Origin: Myxococcales bacterium
GTDB taxonomy: Bacteria; Myxococcota_A; Polyangia; Fen-1088
Assembly (NCBI GenBank): GCA_022184915.1
Contig: JAGTJU010000001.1
Location: forward strand, 1,738,057-1,802,056
Reading direction: 5' to 3'
DNA: 64,000 bases
How positions within the stretch are numbered: the first letter of the stretch is position 1; each line of letters starts with the position of its first letter. The notes beneath the pieces are model-generated. The model ran no database searches. It had not been told where the DNA came from and worked only from the letters and a program-made list of their open reading frames with translations. The translations under genes and the position numbers were made by a program. This document shows, piece by piece, positions 43,600 to 54,964 of the stretch.

Positions 43600-43624
43600 C
43601 TTGCTGTGTGGCTTGTCGGGCCGC

Positions 43625-44035
43625 TTACCAGCGACCGCCGCCGCCACCGCCGCCACGACCGCCGCGGCCACCGCCACCGCCGCCACCACCGCCACCGTAG
43701 CCGCCACGGCCACCGCCGCCGCCACCGTAGCCGCCACCACCACCACCACCACCGAAGCCGCGACCACCGCCGCCGCCACCGCCGCCGGTGCGCTCTTGAG
43801 CCTCGTTGACCTTCATGGTGCGGCCCTGGAAGTCCCGGCCGTTGAAGTTGTTGATAGCATCGCTGGCTTCCGAATCGCTCGACATCTCGACGAACGCGAA
43901 GCCGCGTGGGCGACCGGTCTCACGGTCGGTAACGACCTTGCAATCCACCACGTTGCCAGATTGGCCGAACAGATCGCGCAGATCGTCCTCGTTCACGTCG
44001 AACGACAAATTGCCCACGAACAGTCTCTTACCCAT
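43625..44035 (-). CDS. RRM RNA-binding protein with Gly-rich tail
   Basis: This 136-residue protein has one RNA-recognition motif followed by a Gly/Arg/Tyr tail. RNP2 is LFVGNLSF (residues 5-12) and RNP1 is RGFAFVEM. The tail (about residues 84-136) is almost all Gly with scattered Arg, Phe and Tyr, like cold-induced RNA-binding proteins of cyanobacteria and other bacteria. It probably binds mRNA, with a role at low temperature or in RNA turnover. ATG at 44035 is used. The repeated GCC/ACC codons on the plus strand are just the tail's coding sequence, not a separate repeat element. Confidence 0.93.
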   Translation of the reverse strand: MGKRLFVGNLSFDVNEDDLRDLFGQSGNVVDCKVVTDRETGRPRGFAFVEMSSDSEASDAINNFNGRDFQGRTMKVNEAQERTGGGGGGGGRGFGGGGGGGGYGGGGGGRGGYGGGGGGGGGGRGGRGGGGGGGRW

Positions 44036-44333
44036 GTCTCGTATCCATCTCAGGGATCTCGAAGGTTGTTTCTCGTCTAGTGCTCCGTCGATCCCAAGGA
44101 CGGCTACCCGACTTTTACTGCCCCCCGCCGCCACCAACTTCAGAGGCCATAGTCTACTCGATCTCCGCCGCTGCGGGAATCTTTAGACGAGGATCTGCCG
44201 ATCGAATTGCGCGGCTCCGTGCGGAGGCGGCTGTGGCAAGTCTCCGTAATGCCTTGAATTTATTTATGAAAATGCGGAAAAGAGGGCGCCGATGTGCACT
44301 CGTTCCCCGGCCGCATCGAGGCGAAAAAAAGGG
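44036..44333 (-). other. AT-rich leader/promoter region of RRM gene
   Basis: This 298-base interval has no gene. It includes an AT-rich patch around 44252-44282 (TTGAATTTATTTATG on the plus strand), unusual for this GC-rich window. It is probably the promoter and leader of the RRM gene, and a long 5' leader would fit cold-responsive control. I see no confident hairpin. Confidence 0.4.
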
Positions 44334-46529
44334 CTAAAGACCCAGGGTGCGGGCCAGAAATACGTATTCCAGAGCCATCACGTGCGCTGCCTGACGGATG
44401 TCGGCGGCGCCGCCGTGGCCGCCTTCGATGTTCTCGAAGTAAAGGGGCGCGTGTCCCAGCGCCTCGAGGCGCGCCACCATTTTGCGGGCGTGAGCCGGGT
44501 GCACGCGATCGTCTCGGGTGGAGGTCGTGTAAAGCACGGGCGGGTAGGTCACCGCGCCGGCCGGCCTAAGGTTGTGGAACGGTGAGTAGCGGCTGAGAAA
44601 GGCCCAGTCGGCGGGGTCGTCGGGATTGCCGTACTCGCTCATCCACGAGGCTCCGGCGAGCAGCTTGTGAAACCGCCTCATGTCGGCCAGCGGTACGGCG
44701 CTCACGACGGCGCCAAACAGGTCCGGCCGCTGGGTGAGCATCACACTGGTGAGCAAGCCCCCATTGCTGCCACCCGTGATGCCCAGCTGCTTGGAGGTGG
44801 TGACCTTGCGGGCGACGAGGTCCTCGGCCACCGCGATCATGTCGTCATAAGCGTTTTGCCTTTTTTCACGCATGGCCGCCTCGTGCCACGCGGGACCGTA
44901 CTCGCCGCCTCCGCGCAAGTTTGCCAGCACGAAGACCCCACCGCGCTCGAGCCACGCGGCCCCCACGGTGGCGTTGTAGCCGGGCAGCCGGGAGATCTCG
45001 AAGCCCCCATAGGCGCTGATGAGGGTGGGGGCCGGCCCCTCGGCCTTGGCCTTCGCCACCTGGAAATAGGGCACCTTCGTGCCGTCCCGTGAGGTGGCGA
45101 AGTGTTGGGTGGCCACGAGACCCGTGGCATCGAAGCGCGCGGGCAGGCGCTTGAGGACTTCGCGCTCGTCCTGGCTCACCGGCCACAGCGAGAGCGAGGA
45201 GGGTGTGAGAAAGTCGCTGTGGCCAAGCCAGGCCTCGTCGCTGTCGTGGGGCGCGACCGGCGAAACGGAGAGCGACCCGGGCACGTCAGCCTTCAACGTC
45301 CGCCCCTCGAACGTGCCGGCAGGTCCCTTCGAAAACACGGTCACGGCGGTTTTGACGTCGACCAGCGTGGTGACGATGATGTGGGTCTTCGTGCCTGTCC
45401 AATCGTCGAGGGAGGCGTTGGCGGTCGGGGTGAACAGGGCCTGGAAGGCATGCCGCCCTTCGAGCAAGGCTTCGAGGTCTGCGATGAGGAGCGCGCCTGC
45501 CGGGTAGGTGTGGCCGCCCTGCGAGAGGGGGGACCGAGGGCGCAGCAAGGCGTGCCCGTCCCACAGGCCGAAGTCCGCGTCGTCGGGTTTGGGGATCTCG
45601 CGCAGGCGGCCGTCTCGCAACAAAAACGACTTCGAACGCTCGAAGTCGATGCGGCGCGTGAAGAGGTCATAAACGCGGTCATGATCGAAGACGCGCCCCC
45701 CGCTGGCCGAGACGTCGGAGGCGCTCACGGAGAACACTTCGCGCGCCTCGGAAAGCGGCGTGCCCCGACGCCATTCCTTGATCACCCGTGGGTAACCGGA
45801 GGTCGTGAGGCTGCCGGCGCCGAAGTCCGTGCCCACGTAAATCGTATCTTCGTCTTTCCACGACACGCTGGTCTTGGCTTCGGGCACAACGAAGCCTCCA
45901 GGTACGAAGGCCTTCGTCGTAAGATCGAACTCTCGCACGACGTCGGCGTCGCCGCCTCCACGCGATAAAGAGATCAAGCACTTCTTGTAGTGAGGGTGAA
46001 GTGCCATGGCCCCGCCATACACCCAACTTTCCTTCTCGGCCTCGCCCAGGGCCTGCACGTCGAGCACCGGCTCCCACGCGGGGTCAGCCTTCCTGTACTC
46101 GCTCCAGGTGGTGCGCCGCCACAAGCCCCGGGGCCGCGCGGCGTCCACCCAGAAATTGTAGAGCCAGGGGCCCATTTGTTGAACGCCCGGGATTTTGTCC
46201 TTTGCGGAGTAGATCGCGAAGAGCTTCTGCGCGAGCGGCGCGAAGGCGGGGTCTTGCGAGAGCACGCCCTCCGAGGCGGCGTTGTGGGCCCGCGCCCATG
46301 CGAGAGCGCGTTCGCTTTCGATCTCTTCGAGCCACGCGTAGGTTTCGTCCGAATGGGGATCCAACATCGAAGCTGAGTTTACGGCCTGCGCGGCCACCGG
46401 GCCCGCACCTTTGTCCGATCCCGTGAGCTTGCAGCCCTGGGTGAGCGTGGTGGCAAGGATGAGGGTCAGGGGAAGCGCCGGGGGGCGCAGGCCCCCGCGA
46501 AGGGGCGCGGGGGGAGGCCGGAAGAACAT
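44334..46529 (-). CDS. Prolyl oligopeptidase family lipoprotein (S9A)
   Basis: This 731-residue serine peptidase cleaves proline-containing peptides. The catalytic Ser is S588 in GGSNGGLL. The Asp is in TRDDRVHPAH and the His in IEGGHGG near the C-terminus. The N-terminal HSDETYAWLEEIES block is typical of the family's propeller cap region. A signal ending at LTQGC suggests a lipoprotein, so it works outside the cytoplasm. ATG at 46529 is used, with AGGA eight bases upstream; a GTG at 46535 is also possible. Confidence 0.92.
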   Translation of the reverse strand: MFFRPPPAPLRGGLRPPALPLTLILATTLTQGCKLTGSDKGAGPVAAQAVNSASMLDPHSDETYAWLEEIESERALAWARAHNAASEGVLSQDPAFAPLAQKLFAIYSAKDKIPGVQQMGPWLYNFWVDAARPRGLWRRTTWSEYRKADPAWEPVLDVQALGEAEKESWVYGGAMALHPHYKKCLISLSRGGGDADVVREFDLTTKAFVPGGFVVPEAKTSVSWKDEDTIYVGTDFGAGSLTTSGYPRVIKEWRRGTPLSEAREVFSVSASDVSASGGRVFDHDRVYDLFTRRIDFERSKSFLLRDGRLREIPKPDDADFGLWDGHALLRPRSPLSQGGHTYPAGALLIADLEALLEGRHAFQALFTPTANASLDDWTGTKTHIIVTTLVDVKTAVTVFSKGPAGTFEGRTLKADVPGSLSVSPVAPHDSDEAWLGHSDFLTPSSLSLWPVSQDEREVLKRLPARFDATGLVATQHFATSRDGTKVPYFQVAKAKAEGPAPTLISAYGGFEISRLPGYNATVGAAWLERGGVFVLANLRGGGEYGPAWHEAAMREKRQNAYDDMIAVAEDLVARKVTTSKQLGITGGSNGGLLTSVMLTQRPDLFGAVVSAVPLADMRRFHKLLAGASWMSEYGNPDDPADWAFLSRYSPFHNLRPAGAVTYPPVLYTTSTRDDRVHPAHARKMVARLEALGHAPLYFENIEGGHGGAADIRQAAHVMALEYVFLARTLGL

Positions 46530-46603
46530 GCTCACGATCCTAGTCGGCCACTGGAGGCGGGCAAGGCGGAGCGTCTGGTGCGCGGAGGCGCAGGCCGAAG
46601 AGA

Positions 46604-47413
46604 TCAGTCCCTGCGGAAGATCGTGGGCATCTCTTGGGGGAACGGTTCGTCCTGCACGTCACCGTGACCGAACACACCCGTGTAGATCTCGCACCGCGCG
46701 GGCGTCGTGGCGTCGTCGCAGCTTTCGTGCTGCGCGCGAATTTTTTCGAGAGGGACCATGGTGTTCGGGGCCGGGCGCAGGGCCCGCGACGCCATCGCGT
46801 GCGGGATGCCCAGCACGGGTTCTTCGTTGGCATGACAGAGGCCGCAGGTGGTCACGTTGCCGAAGGGCAGGCGTTCGAAGGGCGAGGCGTCGGTGAGCGG
46901 CTGGTGTATGGGGAACTCGATCTCCGCCTTGATGGATCGGTCCGCGGCCGTGAGCTGACCGAGCTCGAGAAAAGGGCTACCGGAGCCGTCTGGCACGACG
47001 GAGAGCCACATGTCCCGGGTGAGCAAAAACAAACGCGGGTTCGCGGGGCCGTCGGCAGGCTGGGCGCTGATGCGGCTCAGGGTGCCGTTCAGACGCAGGG
47101 GCCGCGCGAGCGATTCGAGGAAGCAGGGGAGGGTCAGCGCCTGTCCTTCCTGCTGCGCCAAAAGGGCGTTGATGAGCGTGACCGTACCCGCGATCGTGGC
47201 GGGGTTGTCGTCCACACCCTCGGGGGCTCTGCAGCGCGAGGGGGGAGGCGCCTCGGGGGCAGGGGGCGATTCGGGTGTGGGGGGCAGTGGCTCTTCGGGG
47301 GGTAGGGGCTCGGGCTCTGCCGTCTCACCGCATCCCGAGAGGGCCCCGGGGCCGAAGCCGATGAGCGCAAAGGCGACGAAAAGCGATGGAATGCGCGCGG
47401 AAGAACGGAACAT
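46604..47413 (-). CDS. Monohaem lipoprotein of unknown function
   Basis: This 269-residue protein starts at ATG 47413 with GGAGG six bases upstream. The signal peptide ends at a lipobox ALSGC (LIGFGPGALSGC), followed by a Pro/Glu-rich linker. The rest is unrecognised apart from one c-type haem motif, CGLCH, in VTTCGLCHANEEPVLGIPH, with His and Met residues after it that could be axial ligands. PLEKIRAQHESCDD follows. It may be a periplasmic or surface electron carrier. It lies on the same strand as the prolyl oligopeptidase gene, 74 bases upstream of that gene's start. Confidence 0.7.
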   Translation of the reverse strand: MFRSSARIPSLFVAFALIGFGPGALSGCGETAEPEPLPPEEPLPPTPESPPAPEAPPPSRCRAPEGVDDNPATIAGTVTLINALLAQQEGQALTLPCFLESLARPLRLNGTLSRISAQPADGPANPRLFLLTRDMWLSVVPDGSGSPFLELGQLTAADRSIKAEIEFPIHQPLTDASPFERLPFGNVTTCGLCHANEEPVLGIPHAMASRALRPAPNTMVPLEKIRAQHESCDDATTPARCEIYTGVFGHGDVQDEPFPQEMPTIFRRD

Positions 47414-47494
47414 GATCGACCTCCGGGTCATGCAGCGCGGGGTGTTGCCCCCGATGTCGGCAGAATAGCATCAAATGTGTATCTGGAATACCTG

Positions 47495-48826
47495 TTATGC
47501 GTTTTCGCCGAGCGCAAACACCCCTTGCCCCGTGATCCAGGAGAGCGCCAGTGTTCGAAAAGTCCATCCGAACGCCTGCGCGGCGTCTGTGAACGCCCGG
47601 TACTCGTCCTGGCGCCACGAGGCGTTGCCGATGAGCTCGTCAAAAACCAGCACGCATCCCGTGGTCAGGTGGGGCCCAAGGTGGTGCAAGACCGTCCGCG
47701 CGCTCTCGTAGAGATCGGCGTCGATGTGCACGAGGCGGGGCGGTTCCGGCAGCCGCGCCGCGAAGGGGGGCAGGGTGTCCTCGAAGCTGCCGACGTGAAG
47801 ACGAACATTCGCGGGCACGTCCGGAAGTTCACCGTCGGTGCTGAAAGCGCCAGGGCCGTGGCCCTGCCAGCCTTGCGGAAGGCCCCAAAACGAATCGAAG
47901 GCGTGGACCGTGACGTTTTCGTCTTCGGCCAGGATGCGGGTGGATATCCCGTGGCGCACGCCGAACTCGAGGAGGGGGCCCGGCAGGTCGGTCTGTCCCA
48001 GTGCAAAGGTGAACGTGTCGCGCTTGGTGGCGAAATGTCGAGGCCGCTCCGTGCGCTCTTCGAGCGCGAACATGAGCGCGTCCACGAGGCCTTCGGCCAC
48101 GAGTCCCGGGGGGCCGAGCGCGTCCTGCATGGCTGCGCGTTGCCCCTCACGCCCCAGGGCCCCCGCCAGAAAAAAGCGTGCGAGGGCGTAATGCGGATCC
48201 AGGTCCACGGCCCGGTGCGCGGCCTCGATCGCGGGGCCGAGGGCACGATCGTCGAAGAGCACGCGGTGGCGCTCGAGCTGCACCGAGGCGTTGGTGGGAT
48301 CGACAGCGCTTGCCTGCGCGAGCAGATCGAGCGCCGCGCGCTTGTGGCCTTGCTCGGCGAGGAGGCGGGCGAGGGCGAGGGGGGCGCCCAGGCTGCCCGG
48401 ATCGAGGTCAAACGCCGTGGCAAGCGCCGTGCGGGCTTCACCGAGGGCGCCGAGGGAGGCGAACCCGATGCCCGCGTCCCGGTGCACCCGGGGGTCCTGC
48501 GGCGCCAGGGCGAGCGCGCGGGCGAAGGCCAAGCGGGCCTCGCGGGCGCGGCCGAGGCGCACGAGGGCGGTGGCCAGATTCATGTGGCTGTCGAGGCAGG
48601 TGGGGTTCCGGGCCAGCCGTTCCCGGTAACGCGCAACAGCCTCGGCGACGCGGCCTTTGCGGTGGGCGCGCAGCGCCTCGGCGAGATCGAGCGGCGTGTC
48701 GTGGGGGGGTGCGTAGCGCGTCGGGCGCTTTTTGGGGCCACCGGCCTTGGTTCGTCGAGCGGTCAACGGGGATGCAAACGTACCACCAGAACACGAGAGC
48801 GGGTGCCCGCGAGGGGCAGCTTTCAC
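47495..48826 (-). CDS. TPR protein with C-terminal TylF-like methyltransferase
   Basis: This protein of about 443 residues combines tetratricopeptide repeats with a SAM-dependent methyltransferase. The TPR part spans roughly residues 20-210 (NLATALVRLGRAREARLAFA and similar units). The C-terminal domain has LLEFGVRHGISTRILAE, TVHAFDSFWGLPQGW and LVHIDADLYESARTVL, which match TylF/MycF-type O-methyltransferases. The IDADLYES acidic run fits metal and SAM binding. The start is unclear; GTG at 48826 is used, and a TTG at 48913 is in frame. The methyl acceptor is unknown. Confidence 0.78.
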   Translation of the reverse strand: MKAAPRGHPLSCSGGTFASPLTARRTKAGGPKKRPTRYAPPHDTPLDLAEALRAHRKGRVAEAVARYRERLARNPTCLDSHMNLATALVRLGRAREARLAFARALALAPQDPRVHRDAGIGFASLGALGEARTALATAFDLDPGSLGAPLALARLLAEQGHKRAALDLLAQASAVDPTNASVQLERHRVLFDDRALGPAIEAAHRAVDLDPHYALARFFLAGALGREGQRAAMQDALGPPGLVAEGLVDALMFALEERTERPRHFATKRDTFTFALGQTDLPGPLLEFGVRHGISTRILAEDENVTVHAFDSFWGLPQGWQGHGPGAFSTDGELPDVPANVRLHVGSFEDTLPPFAARLPEPPRLVHIDADLYESARTVLHHLGPHLTTGCVLVFDELIGNASWRQDEYRAFTDAAQAFGWTFRTLALSWITGQGVFALGENA

Positions 48827-48923
48827 ATGCCGCGCGTTGTCCGTAGGGGACAGGTCACGATTCTTCAAGACGACGGGGTGGGGCGGCGCCACACTGAAAC
48901 CCGAACATGACAAGGAGCTTGCG

Positions 48924-49364
48924 ATGAAGGTTCACGAAGTGTTTCCCTACCTCCGCGTGCGCAGAGCTGCGGAGGCCATATCGTTTTATGAGCGCGCGTT
49001 CGACGCGAAGGAAAAGTTTCGCCTGGTCGAGCCATCGGGGCGGGTAGGCCACGCAGAGCTGGACCTCGGAGGCACCACGTTGATGCTTTCCGAGGAGTAT
49101 CCCGAGTTGAATCTGCGGGGGCCGGAGTCGCTCGGCGGTACGAGTTTTTCGATTCATCTGCACGTGGACGACGCCGATGCGGTCATTGCACGTGCGGTGG
49201 CCGCAGGGGCCACTTTGGTGCGCGCGGCGCAAGACCACTTTTACGGTGAGCGTTCTGGCACCGTTCGTGATCCCTTCGGCCACGAGTGGATGCTGGGACA
49301 CAGCCTCGAGGAGCTCGCACCCGAAGAGATGCAGCGGCGGTATACGCAGCTGATGGAGGGGTAG
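48924..49364 (+). CDS. VOC family protein (PhnB/glyoxalase-like)
   Basis: This 146-residue protein has the vicinal-oxygen-chelate fold in its PhnB-like form. PYLRVRRAAEAISFYERAF is the classic opening, followed by HAELDLGGTTLMLSEE, IHLHVDDADAVIARAVAAGA and a C-terminal GTVRDPFGHEWMLGH. Such small proteins are metal-dependent lyases, isomerases or resistance proteins, and this subgroup has no fixed substrate. ATG at 48924 has an AAGGAG site upstream. It diverges from the TPR-methyltransferase gene. Confidence 0.9.
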   Translation: MKVHEVFPYLRVRRAAEAISFYERAFDAKEKFRLVEPSGRVGHAELDLGGTTLMLSEEYPELNLRGPESLGGTSFSIHLHVDDADAVIARAVAAGATLVRAAQDHFYGERSGTVRDPFGHEWMLGHSLEELAPEEMQRRYTQLMEG

Positions 49365-49390
49365 CTCGTCTGAGGCGCTGGTTTCGCGTG

Positions 49391-49427
49391 ATAGCTGTGG
49401 GCTATCACATGCATAAAATCATTCGAT
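49391..49427. promoter_or_regulatory. OxyR-type operator upstream of katG
   Basis: The sequence reads ATAG-N7-CTAT-N7-ATAA-N7-CGAT from 49391 to 49427. This is the OxyR tetramer spacing (ATAG-N7-CTAT-N7-ATAG-N7-CTAT), with the first dimer site perfect and the second matching six of eight key bases. The first half also lies in a perfect inverted repeat, GTGATAGC-N5-GCTATCAC (49388-49408). It lies 94 bases before the katG start, where OxyR would activate transcription on peroxide stress. Confidence 0.75.
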
Positions 49428-49454
49428 TTGCCGCATGGCCGCCCCCGGGCTTAG

Positions 49455-51725
<2,271 letters not shown>

Positions 51726-51769
51726 GCTGACATCGCGGGGGACTGCCGCCGCGTGGCCCAAAAAACAAA

Positions 51770-51798
51770 ACCGCGGCGCTCAACGTGAACGCCGCGGT
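51770..51798. terminator. Bidirectional terminator between katG and tRNA-fMet
   Basis: A perfect 9-base stem, ACCGCGGCG (51770-51778) and CGCCGCGGT (51790-51798), has an 11-base loop. On the plus strand CTTTT follows, ending katG; on the minus strand TTTTGTTTTTT follows, ending the tRNA transcript. The T-tract is much better on the minus side. Confidence 0.85.
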
Positions 51799-51804
51799 CT
51801 TTTG

Positions 51805-51878
<74 letters not shown>

Positions 51879-52117
51879 TCAGGAGTCTCTTTGGCTTGCG
51901 CCGCCGAGGTGTCGGTATTTAGGCCATCGGGAACGTCGGGTCAAGGGCTTTGTGGGAGGAAAATTAACCGAGGCGAAACGGGGCTCGCACACAGGAGAAA
52001 TCGAGCTGTCACCCGTTACCGAATGCCGAAGTTCGCGAATACCCCCCTGTTCGCCTCCGCCCCACGGCATGACCCGGGAGCGGCGCATGTTGTCCCCCAC
52101 CGAAGAAGGATTTCCCC

Positions 52118-52618
52118 ATGAACGCGCTCGCCCAGACCTATCGAAAGGCACTTCATCTGCTTCGACGTGCCGAACCCCTCGGCCCGCTTGCCGTGAGGCT
52201 CTGTCTCGGTGTGCTTTTCGCCCAGTCCGGGTGGGGCAAGCTCCACAACCTCGCGGGCGTGACGAGCTTCTTCGAGAGCCTGGGTATCCCGGCGCCGGGC
52301 CTGCAGGCGGCGTTCGTGGGCGTGGTCGAGCTCGTGGGAGGCGGAGCCCTGGTGCTGGGGCTCGCCACGCGCCTCGCGTCGCTCCTTCTCTCTGGCACGA
52401 TGGTGGTTGCCATCGCCACCGCCCAGTGGAAAGAGTTCGAGGGCCTGGCGGGCTTTTTGACCCTTGCCGAAACCGTGTACCTGGCAGGGCTCGTGTGGTT
52501 GCTGGTGTCCGGCGCCGGCGCGCTGGCGCTCGACGCGCTCATCGTGCGCTGGAGCGCCCTGCGGGGCCCCGCAGGCAGCGAGGCCCCCGCCCGCGCTATG
52601 GCCGCGAAAGCCCAGTAA
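52118..52618 (+). CDS. DoxX family membrane protein
   Basis: This 166-residue protein has four hydrophobic segments and the DoxX-family pattern. Marks are PLAVRLCLGVLFAQSGWGKL, the FFESLGIP following segment, and FVGVVELVGGGALVLGLATR. DoxX proteins are small inner-membrane proteins linked to quinone or thiosulfate and redox metabolism, often near oxidative-stress genes. ATG at 52118 is used, with GAAGGA upstream. The last 23 bases overlap the convergent decahaem-protein gene. Confidence 0.88.
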   Translation: MNALAQTYRKALHLLRRAEPLGPLAVRLCLGVLFAQSGWGKLHNLAGVTSFFESLGIPAPGLQAAFVGVVELVGGGALVLGLATRLASLLLSGTMVVAIATAQWKEFEGLAGFLTLAETVYLAGLVWLLVSGAGALALDALIVRWSALRGPAGSEAPARAMAAKAQ

Positions 52619-54938
52619 CGTTACCGCCCACGTCCTCGATGCTGTCGTAAAGCAGCTGGCCCATGTAGCTGAAGTTGTGCGCCCACACGCCGGGCTCCAC
52701 ATGGTGGAGCTGGTAGTTGTAGGCGGCCTTCAGCAGGGCGGGCGACCAGGGCTTGTAGCCGTTGGCCGAGGTCGTCTCGGCAGGCTCACAGCTTCCGTTT
52801 CCGTTCGTGTCGATGAACCAGTAGGGGAACGCGTTGGTGCCGTAGCAGATCTTCGGGGTTGCAGCGGCTTGCATCGCGGCCAGGAGCTGCGCGGCCAGGC
52901 CCTCAAGCTCAGCCCGCAGTGTCTCTTTGGCGTTGCCGTCGCCGTCGTAGTCGCCGAGGTGGGTGAGCCGAATGTTCTCGGCCTTGCCGAGCGCATCGGC
53001 GTGACAGTTGCGACAGCGGGCCTCGAACGCGTCCTCGACGAGGAAGCTGTGCTGGCTCGCGATCGGATCGTGGCAGCTCGTGCACTGGACCCCGCCCATG
53101 TGTGTGAGCGGCCCCGCGTACGCTTTGCCCTCGTATTCATAGCCCCCCTTGACCTCGCTGCCCAGCTTCGTGGCTGCGGCGGGCAGGTAGTGGGGGTTGA
53201 TGAAGCGCGGGCTGCTGGTCTTGAGCGTGGCATCGACCGCGGGCTTGGCTGCGCGGCCGCTGTGGCAGCCGGAACAGAGGTTATCGTTGCCCGGATCTTT
53301 GCGCACCACGCCGCTCGGGTACGTGACCGAAGCCACTTCGAGCACGTCCCAGGTGCTGCCGAAGCTGGTGTGACAAGCCGAACATTCGAGCCCATTGGCC
53401 GTCTCCTGCACCTGCTTGCCCACGCCGTACTGGGTGAAAAAGCGGAAGCCCTCGGCACCGCCATGGCAGCGGGAACAGCTGGCCGTTACTTCGTCGTTTT
53501 CGTCCCAGTTGCGGGCGGCTTCGCTCGACCCGTTGAAGTGGCCGAGGTCGTTGCGGACGGACTTGCTCATGTCGATCTTCAGCACGATGGCGCCGTTGAG
53601 ATCCTGAACGCTATCGTGCATGAGCTCGATGATGTACTTCGCGTTGTGAGCAAAGGCCCCAGGATCTTGGGACGCCATTTGGTAGTTGTAGGCCGCCTTG
53701 AGCAAACGCGGCGTCCAGGCCTTGAAGCCGTTTGCGGGGCTTGCTTCGTCTGCCCCACAAAGCCCATCGTTGTTCGTGTCCTTGAACCAGTAGGGGTAGC
53801 TAGCCGCCTGGTAGCAGGTGGGCACCGTCTTTTCCCGCGCGTAAGCCTGGATGGCGGCCAGAAGCTTGTCGCGCAAGCCGAAGAGCTCGGAGGCCAGACC
53901 CTCGGCCACGTTGCCGTCACCGTCATAGTCGCGACCCTGGGACGAGTACATCCGAATGGCCTGAACGCCGGCCAGATCCTTGGCCTCCGCGTGGCATTGC
54001 ACGCATTCGTTGTATTTGATCTCGAGCGCGTGCGCATCGTGGCATCCGATGCAGGTGTCGTAGCCCTCTACATGGCGGAAGCGTACGTCGTAGGCTTGGC
54101 CTTCGTACTGAAACCCTCCCTTGGCCACGCCCGCATAGAGCGTGGCGGCGGCGGGGTAGTAGTGGATGTTCAAAAAGCCGAGCTTGTCGCTCACTGTGTC
54201 TTCGGTGGCCAGGTTCGCCTTCGCGATCGCCGCTTGCACGTCTTGCCCTGAAGCACGCCCTTGATGGCAAGTCATGCAACGCGCTTCGGGTCCGAGCCCG
54301 CTCACCGTGACGCCGGAGGGGAATGTCACCTGGGTCAGTTGGTCTGCCGCCTCGTTGTGGCAGGTCTTGCAGGTCACGACCGACATGATGGGCGCGGGCT
54401 TGTCGACCTGAAACGGTACGGTGCCATCGCCGCCGATGTAATCGATGAAGCCTTCACTGCTGTGGCAGCGCGCGCAGGAGGACGGAACGGCGCCGTCGGC
54501 GTTCCAGTGCACGAAGGCTTCAGCCGTGACGTCGGCGTGCGCCGAGGTTTTCCACTTGTCGAAGTAGGGGACGGCGCTGGTATCGGGGGCAACCGGCTCG
54601 ACCGTGGGCGCCACCACGACCACGGGGTGTGTGGCGGTCGCGCCGCTCGGCACGCCCGTCACGGTGATCAGGGCTTCGCCGGGCGCCACACCCGTCACGA
54701 TCCCCTGGGGAATGACCGCCGCGATGGCCGGGTTGCTGCTGGTGAAGGTGTAGCCCGTGTCAGCGGCGTTCTCGGTGGAGGCCGAAAGCGTGATCGCTCC
54801 GGCCACCAGGACCTGGTGCGGCCCCTGGGTCACCACCAGGGGCAGTTTTTCCTTCTCCAATTCGGCACAAGCCGGGGAGAGTGCCATCACCAACACCACC
54901 ATCAGCGCTTGGACCCGGGGGCCCGCGTGCTTCATCAT
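52596..54938 (-). CDS. Decahaem cytochrome lipoprotein with Ig-like domain
   Basis: This 780-residue lipoprotein has ten CxxCH haem motifs (CARCH, CKTCH, CMTCH, CIGCH, CVQCH, CSRCH, CSACH, CSGCH, CTSCH, CRNCH). They fall in two sets of five that read as an internal duplication: each half ends in an AIRMYSSQGRDYDGDGNVAEGL-type or ENIRLTHLGDYDGDGNAKETL-type segment and a YPYWFxDTNxxGxC region. A lipobox ALSPAC ends the signal, followed by a BIG2/Ig-like domain (about residues 30-105). Its haem count equals that of MtrC/OmcA, so it is a candidate surface terminal reductase. It is the last gene of the six-gene cluster. Confidence 0.9.
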   Translation of the reverse strand: MMKHAGPRVQALMVVLVMALSPACAELEKEKLPLVVTQGPHQVLVAGAITLSASTENAADTGYTFTSSNPAIAAVIPQGIVTGVAPGEALITVTGVPSGATATHPVVVVAPTVEPVAPDTSAVPYFDKWKTSAHADVTAEAFVHWNADGAVPSSCARCHSSEGFIDYIGGDGTVPFQVDKPAPIMSVVTCKTCHNEAADQLTQVTFPSGVTVSGLGPEARCMTCHQGRASGQDVQAAIAKANLATEDTVSDKLGFLNIHYYPAAATLYAGVAKGGFQYEGQAYDVRFRHVEGYDTCIGCHDAHALEIKYNECVQCHAEAKDLAGVQAIRMYSSQGRDYDGDGNVAEGLASELFGLRDKLLAAIQAYAREKTVPTCYQAASYPYWFKDTNNDGLCGADEASPANGFKAWTPRLLKAAYNYQMASQDPGAFAHNAKYIIELMHDSVQDLNGAIVLKIDMSKSVRNDLGHFNGSSEAARNWDENDEVTASCSRCHGGAEGFRFFTQYGVGKQVQETANGLECSACHTSFGSTWDVLEVASVTYPSGVVRKDPGNDNLCSGCHSGRAAKPAVDATLKTSSPRFINPHYLPAAATKLGSEVKGGYEYEGKAYAGPLTHMGGVQCTSCHDPIASQHSFLVEDAFEARCRNCHADALGKAENIRLTHLGDYDGDGNAKETLRAELEGLAAQLLAAMQAAATPKICYGTNAFPYWFIDTNGNGSCEPAETTSANGYKPWSPALLKAAYNYQLHHVEPGVWAHNFSYMGQLLYDSIEDVGGNVTGLSRP

Positions 54939-54964
54939 CTTCGTCACTTCGGTTGCCCTGAGGA

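Noticed and set aside
43625-43790. Microsatellite or repeat element (GCC/ACC runs)
   Set aside because: It is the coding sequence of the Gly-rich tail of the RRM protein, in frame and ending at its stop.
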